33,398 nt of DNA. It comes from Clostridia bacterium (lineage in GTDB: Bacteria; Bacillota; Clostridia; Oscillospirales; Acutalibacteraceae). The notes beneath the pieces were generated by a model. It ran no database searches, was not told the origin of the DNA, and was given only the letters and a program-made list of their open reading frames with translations. The stretch lies in assembly GCA_017516445.1 (NCBI GenBank), contig JAFXCZ010000005.1, forward strand, positions 1-33,398, written 5' to 3'. Position numbers and translations under genes: made by a program. Below are positions 1 through 6,158 of the stretch, one piece after another. Each line of letters opens with the position of its first letter. Positions within the stretch are counted from its first letter, which is position 1.

Positions 1-743
1 CCCTCAGGCAATCTTAAGTGGTAAAGTACAAACTCATTATCCCTCAATGTGAAATGGTCTTGGTGAAGTGAATCTTTAATATTATTTTCAAAGTATTTGT
101 TAAGGTTAATGGTTTCAGAAACACCATCCGAAAGAATAATCTCAGGACAATTATCAGAAATAAAGAACAACAAGCAGTGTTCAATAAGTTTCTTCGCAAT
201 AACATCTAATTCAACAGGACAACTTTGTTTATAAGGAGAAAGGAACTCTTTTAGTGTTACTGTTGTTGACAGTTCCTGTTCTTGAGAAACTTTAATGTTT
301 TCATCTGGGATAATGCCATCGGGCGAGAATGTGAAAGTACGATTATACCAAACTCCATTTTCGGCATAATTACTTTGCAAGGATACTTCTTTAAAAGCTT
401 TCAACCATAAAAATCGACCAATTCCTTTACAACCTTTTTTCGCTTTAAGTGTTGAATATGCGGTATTAAAAGACTTATAGTTTTGTTCGTCAAGCCCCAC
501 TCCATTATCTGTTATAGAAAAAGATTCAAACTTTTCGAGAATATCTTTATTTGCATCAAGTTTCTCATTATATGATATTTCTCGTTGTGCAGAAATATGG
601 ATTCTTCCGTTATTTTTATTTGGAGAATCCTCTATCGCTTGTATTGAATTTACCACCGCTTCAAATAATGGCCAAAGTGCCTTAGATTCTGCCAAACGAA
701 TATTATTTAATTGACCACGAATATCTAGAACAAATGAACTCAT
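1..743 (-). CDS. GHKL (HSP90-like) ATPase, 3' part beyond the left edge
   Basis: The first 247 codons of a longer protein are visible; the frame is still open at base 1. It has the GHKL nucleotide-binding signatures in order: an N box with EAVVNSIQA near residues 27-35, a G1 box DNGVGL near residue 80, and a G2 box KGIGRF about 25 residues later. These are the ATP and magnesium contacts of HSP90/MutL/histidine-kinase folds. No sensor or dimerisation domain lies before the ATPase, which begins almost at residue 1, so a sensor kinase is unlikely. A MutL/MORC-like or HSP90-like ATPase of unknown target fits better. The ATG is preceded by GAAAGGAG at good spacing. It lies 37 nt downstream of the Fic gene on the same strand, so the two are probably one transcript. 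The function is not known, and the C-terminal domains that would define it are outside the window. Confidence 0.8.
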   Translation of the reverse strand, partial: MSSFVLDIRGQLNNIRLAESKALWPLFEAVVNSIQAIEDSPNKNNGRIHISAQREISYNEKLDANKDILEKFESFSITDNGVGLDEQNYKSFNTAYSTLKAKKGCKGIGRFLWLKAFKEVSLQSNYAENGVWYNRTFTFSPDGIIPDENIKVSQEQELSTTVTLKEFLSPYKQSCPVELDVIAKKLIEHCLLFFISDNCPEIILSDGVSETINLNKYFENNIKDSLHQDHFTLRDNEFVLYHLRLPE

Positions 744-780
744 TTTTTAACTCCTTTCAAACATATCTCATTTTTTGAAG

Positions 781-1827
781 TTATTTTAATCTGATGTAAC
801 AGGTTGACTTCCCTTTACCCTCGCGTTTCAGTTCGCCTGACGCTACCATTTTACGTAGAGCACCTTCTACAGAACTAAGGCTAAGCGTCGGGCACAGTTC
901 ACGTATATCTTGCTTATTAAAGCGGCCAATCTTATTCATAGTAGCTTTGCGAACCATCTCAACGGCAGGAAGTTTCTCTTCAACAATAGCAAACCGATCT
1001 CCAAAGTCTTTGTATGCTGCGAGAACGGTGCCAAGCAAATATTTAATAAACGGAACAGTATCCTCAGTGCCCTCGTGCCAACCATGCTGAGAACGTCCAA
1101 GTGCATCGTAATACAAGTCCTTATTCTTAGCAATCTTTGCTTCTAGGGAAATGTATTTACCCACATAAAATCCGCTTCGGTACAGAAGCAACGTGGTGAG
1201 CAAACGGCTCATTCTCCCGTTGCCGTCGTTAAAAGGATGAATACAAAGAAAGTCGTGAACAAAAATCGGAATTGCGATTAACGGCTCCAATTCCATATTG
1301 CCAATAACACGGTTGTATTCATCACAAATTTTATCCAACGCCTCTGGTGTTTCAAACGGAGCAAGAGGAGTAAACAAAATCTCTGTATGTCCGTCAGGGT
1401 AAGTTGCACTAATATAATTCTGAACATTCTTTGTCTGACCGGCCATAGGGTTATTCATATGGCTGTACATAATTTTATGGAGTTGAAGAATATAATTGCG
1501 GGACAAAGATATCGCATCGAAACTTTCGTGAATAATAGAAAGAACGTCGCGGTAACCGGCAATTTCCTGTTCATCACGATTCTTAGGTGTCGTTTTCTCT
1601 TCCACCAACTGCTTGATACGGGTATTGGTGGTAACTATACCTTCGATCGCATTGGATGCTTCTGTACTCTGAATTTTTGCGATTTCGACCAACTTTTCCA
1701 ATTCTTCCGGACGTTGTTTAAGATACAATTCTTGCTTTCCTGCTTCTTTATATATTGCAGCTATAAGTCCTAAAATTTCAGAATCCCATTTTTGATTTTT
1801 AATAACAGAGTAATTAAAAGGTCTCAT
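781..1827 (-). CDS. Fic family protein (class II, with its own inhibitory helix)
   Basis: A 348-residue Fic protein, of the family that transfers AMP (or related groups) from a nucleotide to protein hydroxyls. The catalytic motif HPFNDGNGR is complete at residues 197-205, with His197 as the expected base. An inhibitory-helix motif of the S/TxxxEG type, S58-N-A-I-E62-G63, lies N-terminal to the Fic core. By family rules this makes it a class II, self-inhibited enzyme whose Glu62 would block ATP gamma-phosphate binding. The last ~70 residues look like a winged helix-turn-helix, as in many 'Fic plus wHTH' proteins. The start is supported by GGGAGGA just upstream. It is first in an apparent operon with the GHKL ATPase and has a strong promoter embedded in repeats. 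Targets cannot be deduced; the ATPase next door is one candidate. Confidence 0.9.
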   Translation of the reverse strand: MRPFNYSVIKNQKWDSEILGLIAAIYKEAGKQELYLKQRPEELEKLVEIAKIQSTEASNAIEGIVTTNTRIKQLVEEKTTPKNRDEQEIAGYRDVLSIIHESFDAISLSRNYILQLHKIMYSHMNNPMAGQTKNVQNYISATYPDGHTEILFTPLAPFETPEALDKICDEYNRVIGNMELEPLIAIPIFVHDFLCIHPFNDGNGRMSRLLTTLLLYRSGFYVGKYISLEAKIAKNKDLYYDALGRSQHGWHEGTEDTVPFIKYLLGTVLAAYKDFGDRFAIVEEKLPAVEMVRKATMNKIGRFNKQDIRELCPTLSLSSVEGALRKMVASGELKREGKGKSTCYIRLK

Positions 1828-1846
1828 TCTCTTATCCTCCCTCTCT

Positions 1847-1962
1847 TTCCCTTATATTATAGTAATTTATAAGGGAATAGTCAACTATTTGTTTAAAATA
1901 TTCCCTTAAATATTTTATGTTTTTAAGGGAACCATAATGCAATTAAGGGATATTATCTCCCT
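1847..1962. repeat. Cluster of AAGGGAA inverted repeats over the fic promoter
   Basis: The motif AAGGGAA occurs in alternating orientation at 1847-1853 (reverse), 1871-1877 (forward), 1901-1907 (reverse), 1925-1931 (forward) and, as AAGGGAT, 1945-1951 (forward), with a degraded reverse copy near 1957-1962. The first two flank the -10 box as a long inverted repeat, and the third and fourth form a second one upstream; both pairs have centres 24 nt apart. This is the layout of a multi-site operator. Which protein binds is not shown; the wHTH tail of the Fic protein is a possible candidate. Confidence 0.6.
1856..1884 (-). promoter_or_regulatory. Promoter of the fic-ATPase operon
   Basis: On the minus strand a TTGACT -35 box (1879-1884) and a perfect TATAAT -10 box (1856-1861) are separated by exactly 17 nt. 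The predicted start of transcription is about 20 nt before the fic start codon. Repeated AAGGGAA motifs overlap the spacer and the bases just after the -10. Confidence 0.85.
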
Positions 1963-1985
1963 GATCTTATATTTTATTATAACAA

Positions 1986-2015
1986 AGCCGGATGAACATC
2001 TGTGTCCATCCGGCT
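1986..2015 (-). terminator. Hairpin, probable terminator
   Basis: Nine-base perfect arms AGCCGGATG / CATCCGGCT with a 12-nt loop. Read leftwards, the hairpin is followed by TTTGTTATAATAAAAT, a T-rich but interrupted tail. It would stop transcripts coming from araC or the remnant element before they reach the fic promoter region. Confidence 0.55.
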
Positions 2016-2099
2016 GAGTGCTATGTATTTCAACACCTCGTTTTCAAGAAACTAAAAAGCCTAAAGCCGCCTGTTTTCTCGAAAAATTTCGGGCAAAAT

Positions 2100-2236
2100 C
2101 AGCGGAAAACCCAGTGTTTCTGCGGCTTTCAAGGCTTTTGTGTTATTATACCGCGAGCATCTATGCGTCTAACAATTCCTGTTGCTTTCATATATAAATC
2201 TCCTTTAATTTCAAATCGTGATACTATTATCTGTCA
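2100..2236 (-). repeat. SpoVT-leader repeat element, copy 1
   Basis: First of three same-orientation copies. On the minus strand it runs: an upstream block GTATCACGATTTGAAATT, an AAAGGAG ribosome site, the truncated ORF, a TATAATAACAC segment, then the conserved block GCCGCAGAAACACTGGGTTTT. Beyond the block, AAAAGCCT and AAAGCCGC in the 5' arm can pair with GCGGCTTT and AGGCTTTT near 2060-2080, a long stem ending in a T run. The outer limits of the element are uncertain; only the part shared with copies 2 and 3 is given. Confidence 0.7.
2129..2191 (-). pseudogene. Truncated SpoVT/AbrB-type 5' end (20 codons), copy 1
   Basis: The strong ribosome site AAAGGAG precedes ATG and the codons for MKATGIVRRID, the canonical start of the SpoVT branch of AbrB-family regulators. 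The frame then leaves the family sequence (ARGIITQKP) and stops at codon 21. The normal continuation (DLGRVVIPKEIRR) is absent. It is either a relic of a full gene or a short peptide kept for its own sake. Confidence 0.7.
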
Positions 2237-2271
2237 ATCGAGGAGATTTATACTGATTTACTTCTCTAAAC

Positions 2272-3063
2272 TTAAATTTGCCCTCTTTTGCGATATTGTA
2301 ACGGTGAGCAGTTTTCCTCCTCTTTGAAAACTCTACAAAAATAAGAAGTACTGCTAAATCCATATTTCCCGCTTATTTCGGTGATGGATAAATTTGTTTT
2401 TTTTAATTCATTTTTAGCAAGGACTATACGCGTTTTTAAAATATAGTTCATAACCGTCATTCCTGTATGCTTCTTGAATTGTCTGCAAAAATAGTATTTG
2501 CTTATATTTATAGCAGAGCAAATTTTATCAATATTTATATCCAGCGAAATATTTTCATTAATATACTTTATAGCCTTACTCATAAAACCTATGGTGGCAG
2601 GTGTGCTTTCTATGGTATATTTATCAAAAAAACAAAGCAATCGCAAAAGACAAGAGAATAAAGTCAATTCTTCGTTGAAACTCTTGCAACCATTCATTTC
2701 TTTAAAAATACCATCGACCTCATCTCTGTCGTTTTCATCTATTTCGGCATAAACGATCGCTTTATCAAAAAAACTTTTGAATATGTTGCTTTTGCTTAAT
2801 AGATCTGATATTTTGTCCAGTTCATAAGGTAATACCGCAAGTTTGCTTCGGTCATAGATTGCAGGTTCATCCGGCATCGTATAATGATATGTATTTGCGG
2901 CAATCAAAACAAGAGTTCCTTTTTTAATAGGAAAAACCTGTTCATTACTCACTATACTTCCGCCGTCCGAATAAAAGAATATAAATAGATGCTCTTTAGA
3001 AGCATGCCAGGTTTTATATAAGGGATCTTTACCCCGTTGATGATATACGATCCTTTTTTCCAT
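2272..3063 (-). CDS. AraC family transcriptional regulator
   Basis: A 263-residue regulator. Residues ~20-75 look like the cupin-type ligand-binding N-terminus of AraC proteins (FPIKKGTLVLIAANTYHYT resembles the usual pocket strand). Residues ~163-263 hold the two helix-turn-helix units, with ISKYYFCRQFKKHTG in the first and ITEISGKYGFSSTSYFCRVFK in the second, close to the family signature. It is divergent from the N-acetylneuraminate lyase gene, with 135 bp between starts, so it probably controls that gene in response to a sugar acid. The cupin fold and the neighbour support sialic acid or a related ligand, but this is inference. A direct repeat of AAGCAATA sits between the two genes. Its 3' end runs toward repeat copy 1. 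Confidence 0.9.
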   Translation of the reverse strand: MEKRIVYHQRGKDPLYKTWHASKEHLFIFFYSDGGSIVSNEQVFPIKKGTLVLIAANTYHYTMPDEPAIYDRSKLAVLPYELDKISDLLSKSNIFKSFFDKAIVYAEIDENDRDEVDGIFKEMNGCKSFNEELTLFSCLLRLLCFFDKYTIESTPATIGFMSKAIKYINENISLDINIDKICSAINISKYYFCRQFKKHTGMTVMNYILKTRIVLAKNELKKTNLSITEISGKYGFSSTSYFCRVFKEEENCSPLQYRKRGQI

Positions 3064-3102
3064 ATTCTCACCCCAAGTAAGATTAACATATTATCACCAA
3101 AA

Positions 3103-3131
3103 AAGCAATATTAGTAAAATTTTAAGCAATA
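3103..3131. promoter_or_regulatory. Candidate AraC-type operator
   Basis: AAGCAATA occurs as a direct repeat at 3103-3110 and 3124-3131. The 21-bp spacing equals two helical turns, which suits a dimeric AraC regulator binding half-sites on one face. It lies between the divergent araC and lyase starts. No convincing -35/-10 pair was seen for the lyase, as is common for activator-dependent promoters. Confidence 0.4.
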
Positions 3132-3198
3132 AACATCTATATTTCGGCGAATTTTTACGATATTCTAAAAGCACAAGTTTTATTCAGGAGGTAATGAA

Positions 3199-4068
3199 AT
3201 GGAAAAATATAAAGGAATTTTTACAGCTCTCTTAACCCCCTTTGACAAAAACAACAGGGTGAACGAAAAAGAACTTGAAAAACTGGTGAAATTTAATTTA
3301 GAGAAAGGCGTCAGGGGCTTCTACGTAGGCGGCAGTACCGCCGAGGCATTTCTGCTTTCTACTAACGAGCGTAAACAAATTATGGATGTAGTAAAGAGTA
3401 CCGCACCAAACGCTACCCTTATTGCTCACATTGGCTCTATAAATGAACGTGAAGCAACTGAACTTGCAATTCACGCGAAAAAAATAGGATATGATGTTAT
3501 TTCATCTGTAGCACCTTTTTATTATAAATTCACTTTTGAAGAAATTAAAAACTATTATTTCCGATTGGCAGATACCGCGGAACTTCCAATGCTTGTTTAC
3601 CATTTCCCCGCTTTTTCGGGTGTGAATATGGGCGTAAATGAAATGGGTCAGTTCCTTAATGATGATAGATTTTTAGGAATTAAATATACGTCAAATGATT
3701 TCTTCACAATGGAACAATGCAAGTCAAACTTCCCGGATAAGATTGTATACAACGGTTTTGATGAAATGTTTTTAGCGGGTCTTTCTATGGGGGCAGACGG
3801 CGGTATCGGCAGCACCTACAATTTTATGGCAGATAAATTTGTTAAAATCAAAGCTTTGTTTGAATCCGGTGAAATTGAAAAAGCACAAGAAATTCAAAAG
3901 CAGGCAAATAAAATTATTACTATTCTTTGCAAAATTGGCGTAATGCAGTCAGAAAAAGAAGTGTTAAATCAACTCGGCTTCGATTTTGGCATTTGCCGCC
4001 ATCCTTTTGGTGAGCCAAACACTGAGCAAAAACAACTAATCGCCAAAGAAATTATTCCGTTTATATGA
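3199..4068 (+). CDS. nanA: N-acetylneuraminate lyase (DHDPS/NAL family aldolase)
   Basis: A 289-residue class I aldolase of the dihydrodipicolinate synthase/N-acetylneuraminate lyase family, which cleaves sialic acid to N-acetylmannosamine and pyruvate. The GGST motif at 44-47 places it with NAL rather than DapA, whose equivalent is GTTGE. Tyr134 (in LVYHFP) and Lys162 (in GIKYTS) are the expected proton-relay tyrosine and Schiff-base lysine. The segment YNGFDEMFLAGLSMGADGGI also matches NanA closely. One difference is Ala48 in GGSTAE, where Gly is usual. The start has AGGAGG seven bases upstream. It is divergent from an AraC regulator; no sialic acid transporter or nanE/nanK neighbour is present, so the exact substrate could be another 2-keto acid. 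It ends at a strong palindromic terminator. Confidence 0.85.
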   Translation: MEKYKGIFTALLTPFDKNNRVNEKELEKLVKFNLEKGVRGFYVGGSTAEAFLLSTNERKQIMDVVKSTAPNATLIAHIGSINEREATELAIHAKKIGYDVISSVAPFYYKFTFEEIKNYYFRLADTAELPMLVYHFPAFSGVNMGVNEMGQFLNDDRFLGIKYTSNDFFTMEQCKSNFPDKIVYNGFDEMFLAGLSMGADGGIGSTYNFMADKFVKIKALFESGEIEKAQEIQKQANKIITILCKIGVMQSEKEVLNQLGFDFGICRHPFGEPNTEQKQLIAKEIIPFI

Positions 4069-4110
4069 TTAGAACAAACAGGGACGATATAGTTCTGTTG
4101 TTTTGACACA

Positions 4111-4136
4111 AAAGCGAGGTGAATTCACCTCGCTTT
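4111..4136. terminator. Palindromic terminator after nanA
   Basis: A perfect 26-nt palindrome with 13-base arms starting AAAGCGAGGTGAA, ending in a TTTT run. It is almost the same as the hairpin after the FAD oxidoreductase at 11805-11830. It could act in both directions. Confidence 0.85.
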
Positions 4137-4191
4137 TGCTATGTATCGGTCAAAATATGCTGCTTTTTGTCAAAAATTTTTCTTTAAAAAT

Positions 4192-4334
4192 CGCCTAAAA
4201 AGTCAGTGTTTATGCGGTCTTTTTAGCTCTTGGTGTTATTATATCTCATTCTTCTATACGACGTACAATACCTGTTGCTTTCATATATAAATTCTCCTCT
4301 TTTTATAATTTTAGTGTGATATTAGTATCACACT
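4192..4334 (-). repeat. SpoVT-leader repeat element, copy 2
   Basis: On the minus strand: ATAGTATCAC-like block, GAGGAG ribosome site, 12-codon ORF, GATATAATAACAC, then the shared block ACCGCATAAACACTGACTTTTT. Here CTAAAAAG and CTTTTTAG enclose the core as an 8-bp stem. A second upstream block resembling those of copies 1 and 3 (AATTTCAAATTGTGAT) lies displaced at about 4376-4391. It sits between the nanA terminator and the terminator of the secreted protein gene, with no other gene in this ~400-nt stretch. Confidence 0.7.
4246..4284 (-). pseudogene. Truncated SpoVT/AbrB-type 5' end (12 codons), copy 2
   Basis: GAGGAG, then ATG and codons for MKATGIVRRIEE, then TGA. The first ten residues equal those of copies 1 and 3, but with different synonymous codons. 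There is no downstream continuation of an AbrB-fold gene. Confidence 0.7.
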
Positions 4335-4338
4335 TTTT
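4313..4338. other. Perfect 9-bp hairpin in repeat copy 2
   Basis: AGTGTGATA (4313-4321) and TATCACACT (4326-4334) form a stem with a TTAG loop, followed on the plus strand by TTTT. It replaces the GTGATACTATTATC block of the other two copies. It could be an operator or a weak terminator for plus-strand transcripts. Confidence 0.45.
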
Positions 4339-4394
4339 GTAGAAATTATGAGCAGAATTTCCAATTGTTTTTAAAATTTCAAATTGTGATGTGA

Positions 4395-4427
4395 AAAGGG
4401 CGATGACATAATCAGTCATCGCCCTTT
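4395..4427 (-). terminator. Terminator of the secreted repeat-protein gene(s)
   Basis: Thirteen-base perfect arms beginning AAAGGGCGATGAC with a 7-nt loop, followed leftwards by TTTTCAC. It lies about 40 nt after the stop codon of the leftward 534-residue protein. Confidence 0.8.
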
Positions 4428-4465
4428 AGGGTTTAATGTCTATTTATCTCTTTACAAAGCTTTAA

Positions 4466-6070
4466 TTATTCGGCTTTTTTCTTTTTAATAACAATAAATG
4501 TAACGGCTCCGCCTGCTGCAAGTACAATTACTGCGCCGAGAACTATCCAAATCAGTCCACCGTTAGTCTTATTGTTGTCGGTCTTATCTATTTTATTTCC
4601 CTCGTTTTCAACTGTCGTATCACTTTCTTCAGTTTCGCCGTCTGTTGCTTGAATTTCATCATCGGTTGGATCTGTGACAGACGAATCGTTGGAACCTGAA
4701 TTTGTGGGCTCACTTGTTATGGGCTTTTCTGTAGAAGTGGTATTCTCATTAGAAATAGCATAAGCGCATATATCACACTTGTTATCCTTGTTTTGATCCT
4801 TGTGCGTCTCTTTTGCTACTGTGATAGATCCGCAAGAGGTATCCGTACATACCTTCCAGTGATTATCCTTATCGGTTTTCCAAACAGAATTTGTGTGCTT
4901 ATGTTCTTTACTGAGAGTGGTAAGTTTTACTGAAACATTGATGCTACCATCGTCAAAGGTTTCAACTGTTGCAGTTTTGCAATTTATTTTAGCCGTTAAT
5001 GATTTGCTAAACTTATATCCATCCTTGGCGGTGAGTGAGATTTTTACGGTATATCCGGTTCCGCCCTTAAATGTTTCGGTAGTGCCGGGGCTAATGTAGG
5101 ATGACGCCGATTTATACCAAGCGACTCCGTTTTTATAAATTTTTGTAGAAGTTCCGTTTAAGCCATTGTCACTGTAATAACCTGTACCGTCAATTTTGGT
5201 ATATGTGGGTTTTTCGCCGACTTTAGGCGCAGTAACCGAAAGGTCAATACTTGTAATTTCCTTTTTACCATCGCCGGGGACAAGGTCACCGAGGGATACC
5301 TTGGCATGGGTTGCATCAGTTACCGAAATGTTTGCGGCAGAACCGTTAATTGTACAGGCGGTAGCGGTGGTAAACTTATATCCTTCCTTTGCGGTGAGAT
5401 AATAGGTTACCTTGTACTTTGCGCCTTCTTTAAAAGGATTACTTACAGTTATGTTTATGTTATTGCTCTGATTTGTCCAGGTAACGCCGTTTGAACAGTT
5501 TGAAACTGAGCCATACTTTTCACTGAAATACTGCGTTGTATCAACCTTTGCGAAGGTTGGAGTTTTTCCAATAATAGGTTTAACAACATTAAGGTCAACC
5601 TTTTTTATGGCAGTTTTGGTATCGGCGGTAGAAGTAAGAACCGCCGATACGACAACACTTCCGTCCACATCGCTGTATTCAACCGTTGCAGTCTTTCCGT
5701 TTACTGTTGCAGTAACATTATTAGCAAACTTAAAATTTCCCTTTGCAAGCAGATTTATTTTAACTACGTAGTCCTTGTTTCCCTCAAAGGTAGCAGTTGT
5801 ACCCGGACTAAAATAAGACGAAGCGGATTTGTACCAAGCAATTCCGTTTTTGTAAATTCGGGTAGAAACTCCATTTAATCCATTGTCGCTATAATAACCT
5901 CTTCCATCTATTTTATCGTAGGCCGGCTTTGCCCCTTCTTGCGGAGAAGTTACCGTTAGGGTAAGATTTGTAAGGCTTTCTTCCTTCGCCGCAAAAACAG
6001 AGGTGGTTGGTATTAAGCATAACATCATAATTAATGCTAGCATCATAGCTAAACAATTTTTCATAAACAA
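4466..6070 (-). CDS. Secreted, membrane-anchored repeat protein
   Basis: A 534-residue surface protein of unknown function. A signal peptide occupies residues ~1-28 (hydrophobic core, then SVFAA). Three related units of ~110 residues follow (about 33-150, 156-267 and 272-385). Units 1 and 3 are nearly identical and share DGRGYYSDNGLNG/DGTGYYSDNGLNG, YKNG-AWYKSASSY and YKF or FKF strands; unit 2 is diverged. Then comes a Cys/His segment with paired CxxxxC and CDIC motifs, a Ser/Thr/Glu/Asp-rich stalk, and a C-terminal membrane segment at about 506-528 closed by KKKKAE. There is no LPxTG motif, so anchoring is by the helix rather than sortase. The layout suggests beta-sandwich adhesin or binding modules held off the membrane. 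An AAAGGAG lies 9 nt before the chosen ATG. It lies 88 nt after the larger secreted protein gene and is probably co-transcribed with it. Confidence 0.75.
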   Translation of the reverse strand: MFMKNCLAMMLALIMMLCLIPTTSVFAAKEESLTNLTLTVTSPQEGAKPAYDKIDGRGYYSDNGLNGVSTRIYKNGIAWYKSASSYFSPGTTATFEGNKDYVVKINLLAKGNFKFANNVTATVNGKTATVEYSDVDGSVVVSAVLTSTADTKTAIKKVDLNVVKPIIGKTPTFAKVDTTQYFSEKYGSVSNCSNGVTWTNQSNNINITVSNPFKEGAKYKVTYYLTAKEGYKFTTATACTINGSAANISVTDATHAKVSLGDLVPGDGKKEITSIDLSVTAPKVGEKPTYTKIDGTGYYSDNGLNGTSTKIYKNGVAWYKSASSYISPGTTETFKGGTGYTVKISLTAKDGYKFSKSLTAKINCKTATVETFDDGSINVSVKLTTLSKEHKHTNSVWKTDKDNHWKVCTDTSCGSITVAKETHKDQNKDNKCDICAYAISNENTTSTEKPITSEPTNSGSNDSSVTDPTDDEIQATDGETEESDTTVENEGNKIDKTDNNKTNGGLIWIVLGAVIVLAAGGAVTFIVIKKKKAE

Positions 6071-6158
6071 TTTCTCCTTTGTACTTTTGATTTATTGATT
6101 ATCACATCGAAAATTTTACCGTTCCCGATGGTACCAAACTAATAAATAATGCCCGCTA

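Noticed and set aside
504-600. Sensor histidine kinase at the left edge
   Set aside because: The GHKL boxes begin almost at residue 1, with no sensor, HAMP or phosphoacceptor histidine region before them.
1847-1962. CRISPR-like or tandem repeat array
   Set aside because: The repeats are 7-nt motifs in alternating orientation at a promoter, with no constant-length spacers; an operator explains them better.
4466-4560. Sortase-anchored LPxTG protein
   Set aside because: The C-terminus has a membrane helix and lysines but no LPxTG-like motif before it.
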